From positions 62,001 through 126,000 of the forward strand of contig NZ_CCYH01000027.1 in the NCBI RefSeq assembly GCF_000820765.1: a stretch of DNA of 64,000 nt, read 5' to 3'. This DNA comes from Candidatus Soleaferrea massiliensis AP7. Lineage in GTDB: Bacteria > Bacillota > Clostridia > Oscillospirales > Ruminococcaceae. Shown here in pieces: positions 25,729-34,113 of the stretch. Every line of letters starts with the position of its first letter. Position 1 is the stretch's first letter. The notes under the pieces are model-generated. The model ran no database searches and was not told the origin of the DNA. It saw nothing but the letters and a program-made list of their open reading frames with translations. The position numbers were made by a program, and so were the translations under genes.

Positions 25729-26118
25729 ATGAATATCATCATGGTGGTCGGCATCGCAATTGTCGGCGTGGCGCTGAGCCTTGTGCTCAAACAGCACAAG
25801 CCCGAGTTTTCCATGCTGATCTCTCTGGGCGTCGGCGCGGTGGTGCTGATTCTGATTGTGACCTCGTTCACCCCCATATTGGATACCATACAATCGTTGA
25901 TTGAAGATACCCAGATGCCGTTTGAATACGGCGCCATCCTGATGAAGGCGCTCGGCATCTGTTTTATCGCACAATTGGCCTCAGACACCTGCCGCGACGC
26001 CGGGGAATCGGCCGTCGCCTCGAAGGTGGAGCTGGCCGGGAAGATCGCAGTGATCCTCATCAGCCTGCCGCTTTTTGAGAAGATCCTCTCGATTGTCGGC
26101 TCGCTGGTCGCTGTGTAA
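25729..26118 (+). CDS. spoIIIAD: Stage III sporulation protein SpoIIIAD
   Basis: 129 residues, four hydrophobic segments. The C-terminal half, with CFIAQLASDTCRDAGESAVAS and KVELAGKIAVILISLPLF, is the characteristic SpoIIIAC/AD region. Nearly abuts spoIIIAC; spoIIIAE starts 13 bases downstream. Confidence 0.95.
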   Translation: MNIIMVVGIAIVGVALSLVLKQHKPEFSMLISLGVGAVVLILIVTSFTPILDTIQSLIEDTQMPFEYGAILMKALGICFIAQLASDTCRDAGESAVASKVELAGKIAVILISLPLFEKILSIVGSLVAV

Positions 26119-26131
26119 AAGGTACAAGATC

Positions 26132-27289
26132 ATGAAAAAAATCATCTGCTGTCTATTGATGGCGCTCTTGATTCTGCCAAGCTTCTCTCCGCTGGTTTTG
26201 GCTGAGGAGAGCGGCGATGAGGATGAAACCGGCCAGTTGATCAGCGGCCAGCTCCAGTCGAGCGGCGCGAACGACCTGCTTGGAAAGACACCGGAGGAAA
26301 GCCAGAAAATCCTCGAACAGCTTCGGATTGACGATCTGGACACCGAGACGATTCTGCAGCTCAAGCCCTCCGATTTCCTGCAGGTCCTCTGGAACACCGT
26401 AACCGATGTGGCGTCCTCCCCGCTGAAGATCCTGTGTATCATCATGGCTGTGGTGATGCTCTGCGCACTGACCAATGCCATGAAGCTGTCCTTCGCCGAA
26501 AAGACGCTGGGGACCGTGTTCAACACCGTCTGTGTGCTGTGCGTCGCGGTGGCCGTCATCGTGCCGGTCGTCGACTGCATCAACCGCAGTGCGCAGACCA
26601 TCAAGAACTGCGCGGAGTTCATCATGAGCTTTATCCCGGTTCTGGCGGGCATTATGACGGTCAGCGGGCAGCCGGTCAGCGCGAGCACCTACAACATCTT
26701 TCTGTTTTCGACCTCGCAGGTCGTCGCGGATATCGCCGCAACCACCATCGTGCCGCTGCTGTGCATCTTTTTGGCCTTCTGCATCGTCGGCGCGCTGAAC
26801 TCGAACCTGAACATCAATTCGGTGGCCAAAACGATCAAGACGATCAGCTGCTGGGTACTCGGCTTCATGCTGACCGTGCTGGTCGGCATCCTGACCTTGC
26901 AGGGGCTGGTGTCCTCCGGCGCCGACAATGTGGCGATGAAGGCGGCTAAGTTTGCGATGAGCAGCTTTATCCCGGTGGTTGGCGGCGCGCTGTCCGACGC
27001 GCTGGCTTCGGTGCAGGGATGCCTCAAGCTGGTCAAGACGACGGTCGGAACCTTTGGCATCCTGGTGGCGGTCTGCACCTTCCTGCCAATTCTGCTGGAA
27101 TGCTTGATGTGGATTCTGGTGCTGAGCATCGGCGCGACGGTGGCCGAGATTCTGGACATCGGGGAAATCACGAAAATCCTGCGCGCGGTGGTATCGGTGC
27201 TGGGCATCCTGATCGCGGTCATTCTGTGCTTCGCTCTGCTGCTGATCATAACAACGGCAATCATGCTGATGATAGGGATGGGATCATAA
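26132..27289 (+). CDS. spoIIIAE: Stage III sporulation protein SpoIIIAE
   Basis: A 385-residue polytopic membrane protein, the largest of the operon. The true ATG at 26132 has AAAAGG nine bases before it and opens a signal peptide (KKIICCLLMALLILPSFSPL). An acidic linker (EESGDEDETG) and about eight transmembrane helices follow. The conserved SFIPVVGGALSDALASVQGC lies near residue 275. Its stop overlaps the spoIIIAF start (TAATG). Confidence 0.95.
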   Translation: MKKIICCLLMALLILPSFSPLVLAEESGDEDETGQLISGQLQSSGANDLLGKTPEESQKILEQLRIDDLDTETILQLKPSDFLQVLWNTVTDVASSPLKILCIIMAVVMLCALTNAMKLSFAEKTLGTVFNTVCVLCVAVAVIVPVVDCINRSAQTIKNCAEFIMSFIPVLAGIMTVSGQPVSASTYNIFLFSTSQVVADIAATTIVPLLCIFLAFCIVGALNSNLNINSVAKTIKTISCWVLGFMLTVLVGILTLQGLVSSGADNVAMKAAKFAMSSFIPVVGGALSDALASVQGCLKLVKTTVGTFGILVAVCTFLPILLECLMWILVLSIGATVAEILDIGEITKILRAVVSVLGILIAVILCFALLLIITTAIMLMIGMGS

Positions 27290-27780
27290 TGGACGTGGTA
27301 AAACAGTGGGCGTTCAGCGCCTGCGCGGCTGTGATTGTCGGCGCGATCATCCACATGATGGCGCCGAACGGCAAATTTGAGAAGATCATGAAGCTGACAG
27401 TCAGCACCTTTTTCCTCTGCTGCCTGTTCTCACCGTTCATTCTGCGCAGCCCGGCGCTCTCCTTCGATGTGAACAGCTTCTTCGGAGAGCAGGCCGGTTC
27501 CTATGCAAGCGAGCTGGAAGGGCAGACCAACGAGCAGCTTTACCGGCAGTTCCGCATCACGCTCAAGGAATACATCGAGAAGAGCCTGGCCGAAATCGAC
27601 GTGGTGCCGAACATCACGGACATCGAGGTGGACGAGGAGGAGACCGACACGACCAAAATTGTAAAGTCGGTCGAGATGACGCTGGATGAGAGCTATCAGG
27701 GCAGGGAAAAGGAGATCGTCGGCACCATCAAGGACGTAACCGGGCTGAAGGACGATGCGGTCCGTGTCATCTTTGACTGA
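27289..27780 (+). CDS. spoIIIAF: Stage III sporulation protein SpoIIIAF
   Basis: 163 residues. Two N-terminal transmembrane helices (FSACAAVIVGAIIHMM and LTVSTFFLCCLFSPFIL) are followed by a soluble domain with the SpoIIIAF-type ring-building fold, ending in ITDIEVDEEE and TGLKDDAVRVIFD. Start overlaps spoIIIAE by one base; spoIIIAG begins 14 bases after the stop. Confidence 0.93.
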   Translation: MDVVKQWAFSACAAVIVGAIIHMMAPNGKFEKIMKLTVSTFFLCCLFSPFILRSPALSFDVNSFFGEQAGSYASELEGQTNEQLYRQFRITLKEYIEKSLAEIDVVPNITDIEVDEEETDTTKIVKSVEMTLDESYQGREKEIVGTIKDVTGLKDDAVRVIFD

Positions 27781-27794
27781 AGGGAAGGGATTCT

Positions 27795-28385
27795 ATGGGT
27801 TCGCTGAAGCTGGATAAATTCAAGGAGAAAGCATCAAAGCTGCTGAAATCGGATAAAAAGGTGGGAATCATCCTGATCATCGGCCTTGTCGGCATCGCGC
27901 TGATCTTCCTTTCGGAGTTCATCGGCGGCACGCCGAAAAAAGAGGAGAAAGATTTTTCCAATCAGGATATATTGACGAACAACTATGCATATGAATTAGA
28001 AGAAAAGCTTTTAAAGGTTGTTTCCACCATTGAAGGAGTCGGCCAAGCACAGGTCATGGTCACGCTGGAAAACGGCGTAGAGTATGTATACGCCCAGGAG
28101 GAGAAGACCAGTGTGGACCGCAATGAGGACACCAAGTCCGACAGCACCACCAAGACCCAGGAGAAGGGAAGCTCCGAAGGGAAGATCGTTGTGATCGACG
28201 GTCAGAACGGCACCAAGGAAGCGCTGGTGCAGACTGAGAAGCAGCCCACTGTCAAGGGGGTCGTGATCATCTGTGAGGGCGGCGACGACATCATGGTGGA
28301 GCAGAAGATCATCGATGTTGTGGGAACAGCGCTGGACATCTCCGCCAACCGGGTCTGCGTCGCCAAGAAAGCGTCTCAGGAATGA
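27795..28385 (+). CDS. spoIIIAG: Stage III sporulation protein SpoIIIAG
   Basis: 196 residues with one N-terminal membrane helix (VGIILIIGLVGIALIFLSEF, residues 23-42). An extracytoplasmic ring-building domain follows (YELEEKLLKVVSTIEGVGQA, then VKGVVIICEGGDD). The long central insertion (EKTSVDRNEDTKSDSTTKTQ) matches the beta-cage insertion of SpoIIIAG rings. The C-terminal VVGTALDISANRVCVAK is typical. Confidence 0.94.
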   Translation: MGSLKLDKFKEKASKLLKSDKKVGIILIIGLVGIALIFLSEFIGGTPKKEEKDFSNQDILTNNYAYELEEKLLKVVSTIEGVGQAQVMVTLENGVEYVYAQEEKTSVDRNEDTKSDSTTKTQEKGSSEGKIVVIDGQNGTKEALVQTEKQPTVKGVVIICEGGDDIMVEQKIIDVVGTALDISANRVCVAKKASQE

Positions 28386-28612
28386 CGCAGCCAACCGGCT
28401 GCCGAATCATCCCCGTTCAACCGAATCCATTCAGAAGGACCATATCAGCTGGATGGATATGAACCCAGGATGCAAAAGGTCGAATCCCGGTTGAAACAGA
28501 ACATGCCCCAGCAAAGCGAATCCGGCACACCCATTGTTACAGCAGTCTGGTAAGGTAATTTTACCATAAAATCAATATGATGGTTTGTCAATAAAAAGGA
28601 GGAATCTCACAG

Positions 28613-29164
28613 ATGCATGCATTATTTGGAAAGAAGCAAATCATCCTGGCGACCCTGATTCTGGCGCTGGGCATCACGGTCTACCTGAACTGGCAGTTTG
28701 CGCAGAGCGGCGGAGACCTCGCGGTCACCGAGACCGTCGAGGGGCAGAAGTACGGCGACGCGCAGCTGGTCAACAAAAATTCAAGCGGCAGCGCCAGCGC
28801 GGCGAACCAGAGTCCCGACGCCTATTTTACCCAGGCCAAGCTGGACCGCGAGAAATCCCGGGGCGCGTCTAAGGAAGCGCTTGAGAAGACGCTGGCGGAT
28901 GAAAACACCGACAGCGCTTCCAAGAAGGAGATCACCGAGCAGATTGCCGCCATGGCCAAGGCCGTTGAAAAGGAAGCCGCGATCGAGAACCAGGTCAAGG
29001 CCAAGAATTTCAGCGAATGCATGGCCTACATCGAGGGCGACAAGGTCACCGTGTCGGTCAAAACGGCGGGACTCGTCTCCAGCGAGGTGTCTCAGATCAA
29101 GGACATCATTCTGAAGGAAACGGGGGTTGCGGTACAAAATATCAATATTGTTGAGGTAAACTAG
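28613..29164 (+). CDS. spoIIIAH: Stage III sporulation protein SpoIIIAH
   Basis: 183 residues with a membrane helix at 7-25 (KKQIILATLILALGITVYL). A coiled segment (about 75-125) and a C-terminal ring-building domain ending in IKDIILKETGVAVQNINIVEV follow. In Bacillus this domain binds SpoIIQ from the forespore across the septum. The 227-base gap before it holds no gene. It closes the spoIIIA operon; a new promoter follows at 29165. Confidence 0.93.
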   Translation: MHALFGKKQIILATLILALGITVYLNWQFAQSGGDLAVTETVEGQKYGDAQLVNKNSSGSASAANQSPDAYFTQAKLDREKSRGASKEALEKTLADENTDSASKKEITEQIAAMAKAVEKEAAIENQVKAKNFSECMAYIEGDKVTVSVKTAGLVSSEVSQIKDIILKETGVAVQNINIVEVN

Positions 29165-29192
29165 TTGTGTCTTTGAGATTTTGTGTTATAAT
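29165..29192 (+). promoter_or_regulatory. Promoter of the Asp23-family gene
   Basis: TTGTGT (29165-29170), 16 bases, TATAAT (29187-29192). The -10 is perfect, the -35 weak. Confidence 0.6.
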
Positions 29193-29258
29193 AGTAGTAA
29201 CTCAAACAAATGAGTCTTCACGTCAGCAGTCTGACAGGAGGACAAAGGAGGCACAACA

Positions 29259-29618
29259 GTGGAGAAAGATATGCACCTTTCGGGCGGGGATTCGCTGAAG
29301 ATTTCCGAAGGCGTCCTGGAAACCATCACCGGCGTCGCGACAGCGGAGGTCAAAGGCGTTTACGGCCTTGCCGATATCAAAGACAGGAAGGACAGGAATG
29401 CAAAGTCCAAGAATGCGGTCAAAATTGTGGTATCGGACGAGGTCGCTGTGATTGACGTTGCGGTCATCTTAAAATATGGCGTCAACGTTGCGCAGGTCTC
29501 CCAGGAGATACAACATAATATAAAACGCTCCATTCAGACAATGATCGGCATCACGGTGGCGAAGGTCAATATCCATATCGTCGACATTGTACCGCAAACG
29601 GTTAAAGTACATGCATAA
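29259..29618 (+). CDS. Asp23/Gls24 family envelope-stress protein
   Basis: 119 residues from the GTG at 29259, seven bases after AAAGGAGG. The family motif ISEGVLETITGVATAEVKGV near residue 14 and the end IGITVAKVNIHIVDIV define DUF322/Asp23. Small members of this family in Clostridia commonly sit just before nusB, as here. The role is probably membrane-associated and stress-linked. The exact biochemical function is not known. Confidence 0.92.
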   Translation: MEKDMHLSGGDSLKISEGVLETITGVATAEVKGVYGLADIKDRKDRNAKSKNAVKIVVSDEVAVIDVAVILKYGVNVAQVSQEIQHNIKRSIQTMIGITVAKVNIHIVDIVPQTVKVHA

Positions 29619-29629
29619 TGTTTAGATTT

Positions 29630-29660
29630 AACCCTCCATCATTTCATGGAGGGTTTGTTT
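29630..29660 (+). terminator. Terminator between the Asp23 gene and nusB
   Basis: AACCCTCCAT and ATGGAGGGTT form a 10-bp stem with a six-base loop, followed by TGTTT. It starts 12 bases after the Asp23 stop. It may be partly read through into nusB. Confidence 0.75.
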
Positions 29661-29697
29661 CTATGTGTAGAAATATTGGGAAAGATGGTGTATACCT

Positions 29698-30102
29698 ATG
29701 AAGAGAAGTGAAGAACGGGAGCAGGCCTTTATTCTGGTCTTTGAAAAGTCCTTTAAAGAGGACAGCATGCGCGAGATCATCGAGCAGTCCCGGGAAAACT
29801 ACGATAAAGAGCTCAGCGAGTTCGCGGTTTCGGTATCCAAGGACATCATCGTGAATCTGCCGATTCTCGATGAACTGATTGAAAAGAACTCCCGCGGATG
29901 GAAGAAGGACCGCCTGCCGAAGGTGACGCTGGCCATCCTGCGGCTGGCGCTCTATGAAATGATCTATCTGGAGGACATCCCGATCAGCGTATCGATCAAC
30001 GAAGCGGTCGAGCTGGCCAAGAAGTTCGCGACCGAGAATGACGCGTCGTTTATCAACGGCATCCTCGGGTCGATCGCCAAGCGCATCGAGGGCGGCGACT
30101 GA
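29698..30102 (+). CDS. nusB: Transcription antitermination protein NusB
   Basis: 134 residues, the usual all-helical NusB length. It opens with RSEEREQAFILVFEKSF and has the conserved C-terminal block LRLALYEMIYLEDIPISVSINEAVELAKKF, shown here in part, then FINGILGSIAK. It works with NusE in rRNA antitermination. The stop shares one base with the start of the TsaD-like gene (TGATGG). Confidence 0.95.
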   Translation: MKRSEEREQAFILVFEKSFKEDSMREIIEQSRENYDKELSEFAVSVSKDIIVNLPILDELIEKNSRGWKKDRLPKVTLAILRLALYEMIYLEDIPISVSINEAVELAKKFATENDASFINGILGSIAKRIEGGD

Positions 30103-31037
30103 TGGCGCAGTATCTCGGCATTGACACCAGCAACTATACCACCTCAGTTGCCGTTTACGACAGTAAAACCGATGCGGTGATCCAGTCGAAACGCCTTCTG
30201 CCGGTCAAAGCGGGTGGAAAGGGACTCAAGCAGAGCGACGCGGTGTTTTTACATACAAAACAGATTGCCGATGTGTTTAAAGAAGTCGCGATTGACAAAG
30301 ATAAGATTGCGGCCATCGGCGTGTCCTGCCGCCCGCGGGATGTGGACGGCTCCTATATGCCCTGCTTTCTGGTCGGGCAGGCGCTGGCAGAGGTGCTCGC
30401 GCAGACGCTGGACGTCCCGGTGTACGGGTTTTCCCATCAGGCGGGACACATCGCGGCGGGGCTTTACAGCGCCGGCCGCATGGAACTGACCGGCCAAGCC
30501 TTCCTCGCGTTTCATCTGTCCGGCGGCACAACCGAAGCGCTTATGGTGAATCCTGGGCAGGATACGCCGTTTAACATCCGGTGTGTGGCGTCCTCGCTCG
30601 ATTTGAAGGCCGGACAGGCGGTCGACCGGGTCGGCGTGATGCTCGGCATTTCCTTTCCCGCAGGAAAAGAGCTCGAACAGCTTGCCGAAGCGTCGAGGCG
30701 GGAATTCCACATCCGCGTGCCGATGAAGGGGGCGGACTGCTGCCTTTCCGGCGTGGAGAACCAGTGCCAAAGGATGCTCGCGGCTTCGGAGCCCGGAGAG
30801 GATATCGCGAAGTACTGCCTTACATACATCCTGACCGTGCTGGAACGGATGACCGAAGCGCTGCAGGAAACCTACGGCAGCCTGCCGCTGTTATATGTCG
30901 GCGGCGTGATGTCCAACCGGCGCATCCGGGAGAGGATGACCGAACGCTTCGATGCGTCCTTTGCAGCCCCAGCCTTTTCGGCGGACAATGCGGCCGGTAC
31001 GGCCATACTCACTTATTTAAAGGCGGAAAAACGATGA
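30102..31037 (+). CDS. TsaD/Kae1-like protein (peptidase M22 family paralogue)
   Basis: 311 residues of the ASKHA fold: YLGIDTSNYTTSVAVYD at the start, a metal-binding HQAGHIAAG near residue 109, FHLSGGTTEAL near 137, and YVGGVMSNRRIRERM near the end. True TsaD makes the t6A37 tRNA modification, has HxEGH-type motifs and is about 340 residues. This one is shorter, reads HQAGH, and lies between nusB and xseA, a place where Clostridia often carry a TsaD paralogue. Function is therefore uncertain; it may be a non-canonical carbamoyl-transferase-like protein. ATGA overlap with xseA. Confidence 0.8.
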   Translation: MAQYLGIDTSNYTTSVAVYDSKTDAVIQSKRLLPVKAGGKGLKQSDAVFLHTKQIADVFKEVAIDKDKIAAIGVSCRPRDVDGSYMPCFLVGQALAEVLAQTLDVPVYGFSHQAGHIAAGLYSAGRMELTGQAFLAFHLSGGTTEALMVNPGQDTPFNIRCVASSLDLKAGQAVDRVGVMLGISFPAGKELEQLAEASRREFHIRVPMKGADCCLSGVENQCQRMLAASEPGEDIAKYCLTYILTVLERMTEALQETYGSLPLLYVGGVMSNRRIRERMTERFDASFAAPAFSADNAAGTAILTYLKAEKR

Positions 31038-32260
31038 TCGGAATGAACATCCTGACGGTATCCCAGCTGAACCGCTATATCGGCGCCTGTATTCAGGAGA
31101 ATTCACGGCTGTCGGATATCATCATCAAAGGGGAAATCTCAAATTTCACCCATCACTACAAAACCGGGCATTTCTTCTTCGTTTTGAAGGATGAAAAGTC
31201 GTCGGTCAAAGCGGTCATGTTCCAGAGCCATGCGTCCCAGGTTCCATTCAGGCCGCAGAACGGCATGAGCGTGCTGGTGCGCGGCGATATCCGCGTATTC
31301 GAACGGGACGGCATCTACCAGATGTACGCCTATGAGCTGCAGCCGGACGGCGTCGGCGCGCTGTCGCTGGCCTTTGAGCAGCTCAAGAAAAAGCTCCGCG
31401 ATGAGGGGCTGTTCGACGAAGCGTACAAGAAGCCGCTGCCCGAGCTGCCGCGGAACATCGCGGTTGTGACCTCCAAGACCGGCGCGGTGCTGCATGATAT
31501 CCTGCACGTGCTGGAACGCCGGTACCCGCTGGCGCATGTATATTTATACCCCGTCCAGGTGCAGGGTGACGCCGCGCCCGGGCAGATGATCGAGGCGCTG
31601 CGGGCGCTGGAAGCGCGCGGCGGCATCGATGTGATCATTCTGGCGCGCGGCGGCGGCAGCCTTGAGGAGCTTTGGGCGTTCAACGACGAGGGGCTTGCGC
31701 GGGCGGTTTTTGGCTGCCATATCCCGGTTATCTCGGCTGTGGGGCATGAAACCGACTATACGATCTGCGATTTTGTCGCGGACCTGCGCTGTCCGACGCC
31801 GACGGCCGCCGCCCAGATGGTTGCGCCGGATGTGACGCAGCTTTCCTACCATCTGGCGACGGTGTTCGAACGGATTCAAAACCGGACACAGGGCCTCATC
31901 AACGGTTGGCAGAACCGGCTCGAACGGATCAGAAATCAGAATTTTCTGAAAAATCACAAGTTTTTCTTGAATAAAAATAGACAGCGGCTCGATTTTTTGG
32001 TAAAATCAATAGATAACGGGATGCAGAATGTTCTATTGGGATATTCGAATTCCCTTTTGACATTGCGCACGCGGCTCGAAGCGGCCGGCCCCCTGCGGGA
32101 TTTGTCCCGGGGATATGCGCTGGTGCGAAGGGACGGCAGGCCTGTCGTTTCAGCGGCCCAGCTGCGCGAAGGGGATGCGCTCGCCATCCGATTTGCGGAC
32201 GGCACGGTGCGCGCTTCGGTCACAGGGGTGGACCGCGATGAAGAGGAGAGGGGTGTATAG
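31034..32260 (+). CDS. xseA: Exodeoxyribonuclease VII large subunit
   Basis: 408 residues. Contains an N-terminal OB fold (LTVSQLNRYIGACIQENSRL, then IKGEISNFTHHYKTGHFFF) and the catalytic domain with ARGGGSLEELWAFNDE near 203. The block AVGHETDYTICDFVADLRCPTPTAAA and a long coiled coil follow. ExoVII degrades single-stranded DNA. I use the ATG at 31034, overlapping the previous stop and preceded by AAGGCGG; the frame is open far upstream but non-conserved there. Confidence 0.95.
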   Translation: MIGMNILTVSQLNRYIGACIQENSRLSDIIIKGEISNFTHHYKTGHFFFVLKDEKSSVKAVMFQSHASQVPFRPQNGMSVLVRGDIRVFERDGIYQMYAYELQPDGVGALSLAFEQLKKKLRDEGLFDEAYKKPLPELPRNIAVVTSKTGAVLHDILHVLERRYPLAHVYLYPVQVQGDAAPGQMIEALRALEARGGIDVIILARGGGSLEELWAFNDEGLARAVFGCHIPVISAVGHETDYTICDFVADLRCPTPTAAAQMVAPDVTQLSYHLATVFERIQNRTQGLINGWQNRLERIRNQNFLKNHKFFLNKNRQRLDFLVKSIDNGMQNVLLGYSNSLLTLRTRLEAAGPLRDLSRGYALVRRDGRPVVSAAQLREGDALAIRFADGTVRASVTGVDRDEEERGV

Positions 32261-32262
32261 GC

Positions 32263-32478
32263 TTGCCTCAGAAGAACATGACGCTCGAGAGCGCGATGAA
32301 GCGGCTGGAGAAGATTTCAGAGATGCTGGAAAGCGGGGAGCTTCCGCTGGAAAAGTCGCTGAAGCTCTATGAGGAGGCAAATTCGCTGATCTCGTTCTGC
32401 GACGAACAGATCAAGCATGCAAAACTCGTTGTGGAGGAGCTTTCACAACAGAACAAACAGGTGATCGATGGTGAATGA
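32263..32478 (+). CDS. xseB: Exodeoxyribonuclease VII small subunit
   Basis: 71 residues, one XseB helical hairpin: LESAMKRLEKISEMLESGEL and LEKSLKLYEEANSLISFCDE. Start TTG at 32263 with GAGAGGGG upstream; an in-frame ATG at 32278 is an alternative. Overlaps the ispA start by 11 bases. Confidence 0.93.
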   Translation: MPQKNMTLESAMKRLEKISEMLESGELPLEKSLKLYEEANSLISFCDEQIKHAKLVVEELSQQNKQVIDGE

Positions 32479-33358
32479 TTGGAAAAACCGGCTAAACGAC
32501 TACACGAATATGGTTGACGCCTATCTGCTCGAGCAGGTGTCGGACGCATCCAGCCTGCAGAAAAGCGTGATCGAGGCGATGAAATACAGCCTGACAGCCG
32601 GCGGAAAGCGCATCCGTCCGGTACTGGCGCTGGAATTTGCACGTGCGCTGGGCGCGCAGCCCAAACGGGTGCTGCCGTTCGCCAGCGCCATTGAGATGGT
32701 GCACTGCTATTCGCTGATACACGACGACCTTCCCTGCATGGATGACGACGACATGCGGCGGGGACAGCCGTCCTGCCACATTCAGTTTTCCGAATCGACC
32801 GCGCTGCTTGCGGGCGACGCGCTGCTCACGCTGGCGTTCGAGTCGATGAGCAGGCACTGCGATTTCTTCGCGCCTGAGCAGGTGCTGGAGGCTATCCATG
32901 AGCTGTCGGCGTCCGCCGGTGTTTACGGCATGATCGGCGGCCAGGTCATCGACCTAGAAAGCGAAGGAAAACGGCTGGATGTCGAGCATCTGACACAGAT
33001 GCACCTGTTAAAGACCGGCGCGCTGATCAAGGCGAGCGTGCGCATCGGCTGCATTCTGGGCGGCGCGGATGACGATTACCTGAAGCACGCGTCATTGTAC
33101 GCGCAGAAGCTGGGGCTGGCGTTTCAGGTCGTCGACGACATCCTGGATGTGACCGGAGACGCTGAGAAGCTCGGCAAGCCGATTGGCAGCGACAAAGGCA
33201 ACGAGAAGAACACCTATACCAGCCTGTACGGGCTGGAGCAGTCGAAGAAAATCGCCGAACAGCTCACGGAGGAGGCGTTGCAGGAGCTTTCACAGCTTCG
33301 CATCAGGGACGGATTCCTGCGTGAACTGACGGGACTCCTTTTGAACCGGGAGCATTGA
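32468..33358 (+). CDS. ispA: Polyprenyl (farnesyl/geranylgeranyl) diphosphate synthase
   Basis: 296 residues. The first Asp-rich motif is in HDDLPCMDDDDMRRG near residue 83 and the second in VVDDILDVTGD near 222. GGKRIRPVLALEFA is at residue 45. The enzyme adds isopentenyl diphosphate to allylic acceptors. Two residues before the first Asp motif are small or polar, so the chain length (C15 or C20) cannot be set from sequence alone. Lies between xseB and dxs, the usual Firmicutes order. Confidence 0.93.
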   Translation: MVNDWKNRLNDYTNMVDAYLLEQVSDASSLQKSVIEAMKYSLTAGGKRIRPVLALEFARALGAQPKRVLPFASAIEMVHCYSLIHDDLPCMDDDDMRRGQPSCHIQFSESTALLAGDALLTLAFESMSRHCDFFAPEQVLEAIHELSASAGVYGMIGGQVIDLESEGKRLDVEHLTQMHLLKTGALIKASVRIGCILGGADDDYLKHASLYAQKLGLAFQVVDDILDVTGDAEKLGKPIGSDKGNEKNTYTSLYGLEQSKKIAEQLTEEALQELSQLRIRDGFLRELTGLLLNREH

Positions 33359-33435
33359 CAGGGAAGCTAAAATAGGGACTACATGTGAGACACGGAAGGG
33401 AAAGGATCCCCTTCCCCGAAAGGATGTCTATATAT

Positions 33436-33975
33436 ATGGGGAAATTGATGCATTTGATCGGCAACTACTATTTGATTGTCGCGATCATTGCGTGGGTTTC
33501 GGCACAGGTTTTGAAAACATTGTTTACCTTTATCAAGACCAAAAAGGTCAATTTGGAACGGATGGTCGGCGCCGGCGGCATGCCCAGCGCGCATTCCGCC
33601 ACGGTCTGCGCGCTGGCGGTCGCCATGTCGCGCAAGGCGGGGGTGGCGTCCCCGGAGTTCGCGCTGGCGGTCATCTTCGCCGCGATCGTCATGTACGACG
33701 CGATGGGCGTGCGGCGTGCCACCGGCGAGAACGCGAAGGTCATCAACAAGATGGTCGACGCGATGAAGGCTGAGGCGAAAGCCGAGGCCGAAAACGAGAA
33801 ACCCGCAGAAAAGCACGGCGAAGAGCCGCTCGAATTTTACGAGGACGACGACGATTTTTCCGTCGAGGAGCTTGGCAGCAAGGAACTTAAGGAGTTTATC
33901 GGCCATACGCCGCTTGAAGTGCTGGCCGGCGCGCTGCTGGGCATCCTGATCGCCATGCTGATTCCGATTATATAA
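33436..33975 (+). CDS. Divergent PAP2 family membrane protein (YuiD/DUF212)
   Basis: About 179 residues, with membrane helices near each end. It has the family motif GAGGMPSAHSATVCALAVAM near residue 38, where PSAHS is the acid-phosphatase-like core, and VMYDAMGVRRATGENA. It differs from relatives in a charged insertion (about 115-150) rich in Glu and Asp. The start is uncertain: ATGs occur at 33424, 33436 and 33448. GGGGA fits 33448 best and AAAGGA fits 33436 loosely. A role as a phosphatase is inferred from the fold only. Confidence 0.85.
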   Translation: MGKLMHLIGNYYLIVAIIAWVSAQVLKTLFTFIKTKKVNLERMVGAGGMPSAHSATVCALAVAMSRKAGVASPEFALAVIFAAIVMYDAMGVRRATGENAKVINKMVDAMKAEAKAEAENEKPAEKHGEEPLEFYEDDDDFSVEELGSKELKEFIGHTPLEVLAGALLGILIAMLIPII

Positions 33976-34113
33976 CAGTGGAACGGGTGTGGGTACAGTG
34001 TGCCGCCATGGCATCGGCCCTGCGCCGAAGCTCTTCGACAGCCGCACAGCAAGACGATTTGCGGCAGCTGCTTGGTACCCATCCCAAAATCAAATGGAAA
34101 TGGAGGGGATATG

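Noticed and set aside
30581..31033. 151-codon upstream extension of xseA
   Set aside because: It overlaps the TsaD-like gene in another frame and is not conserved; the ATG at 31034 fits the family.
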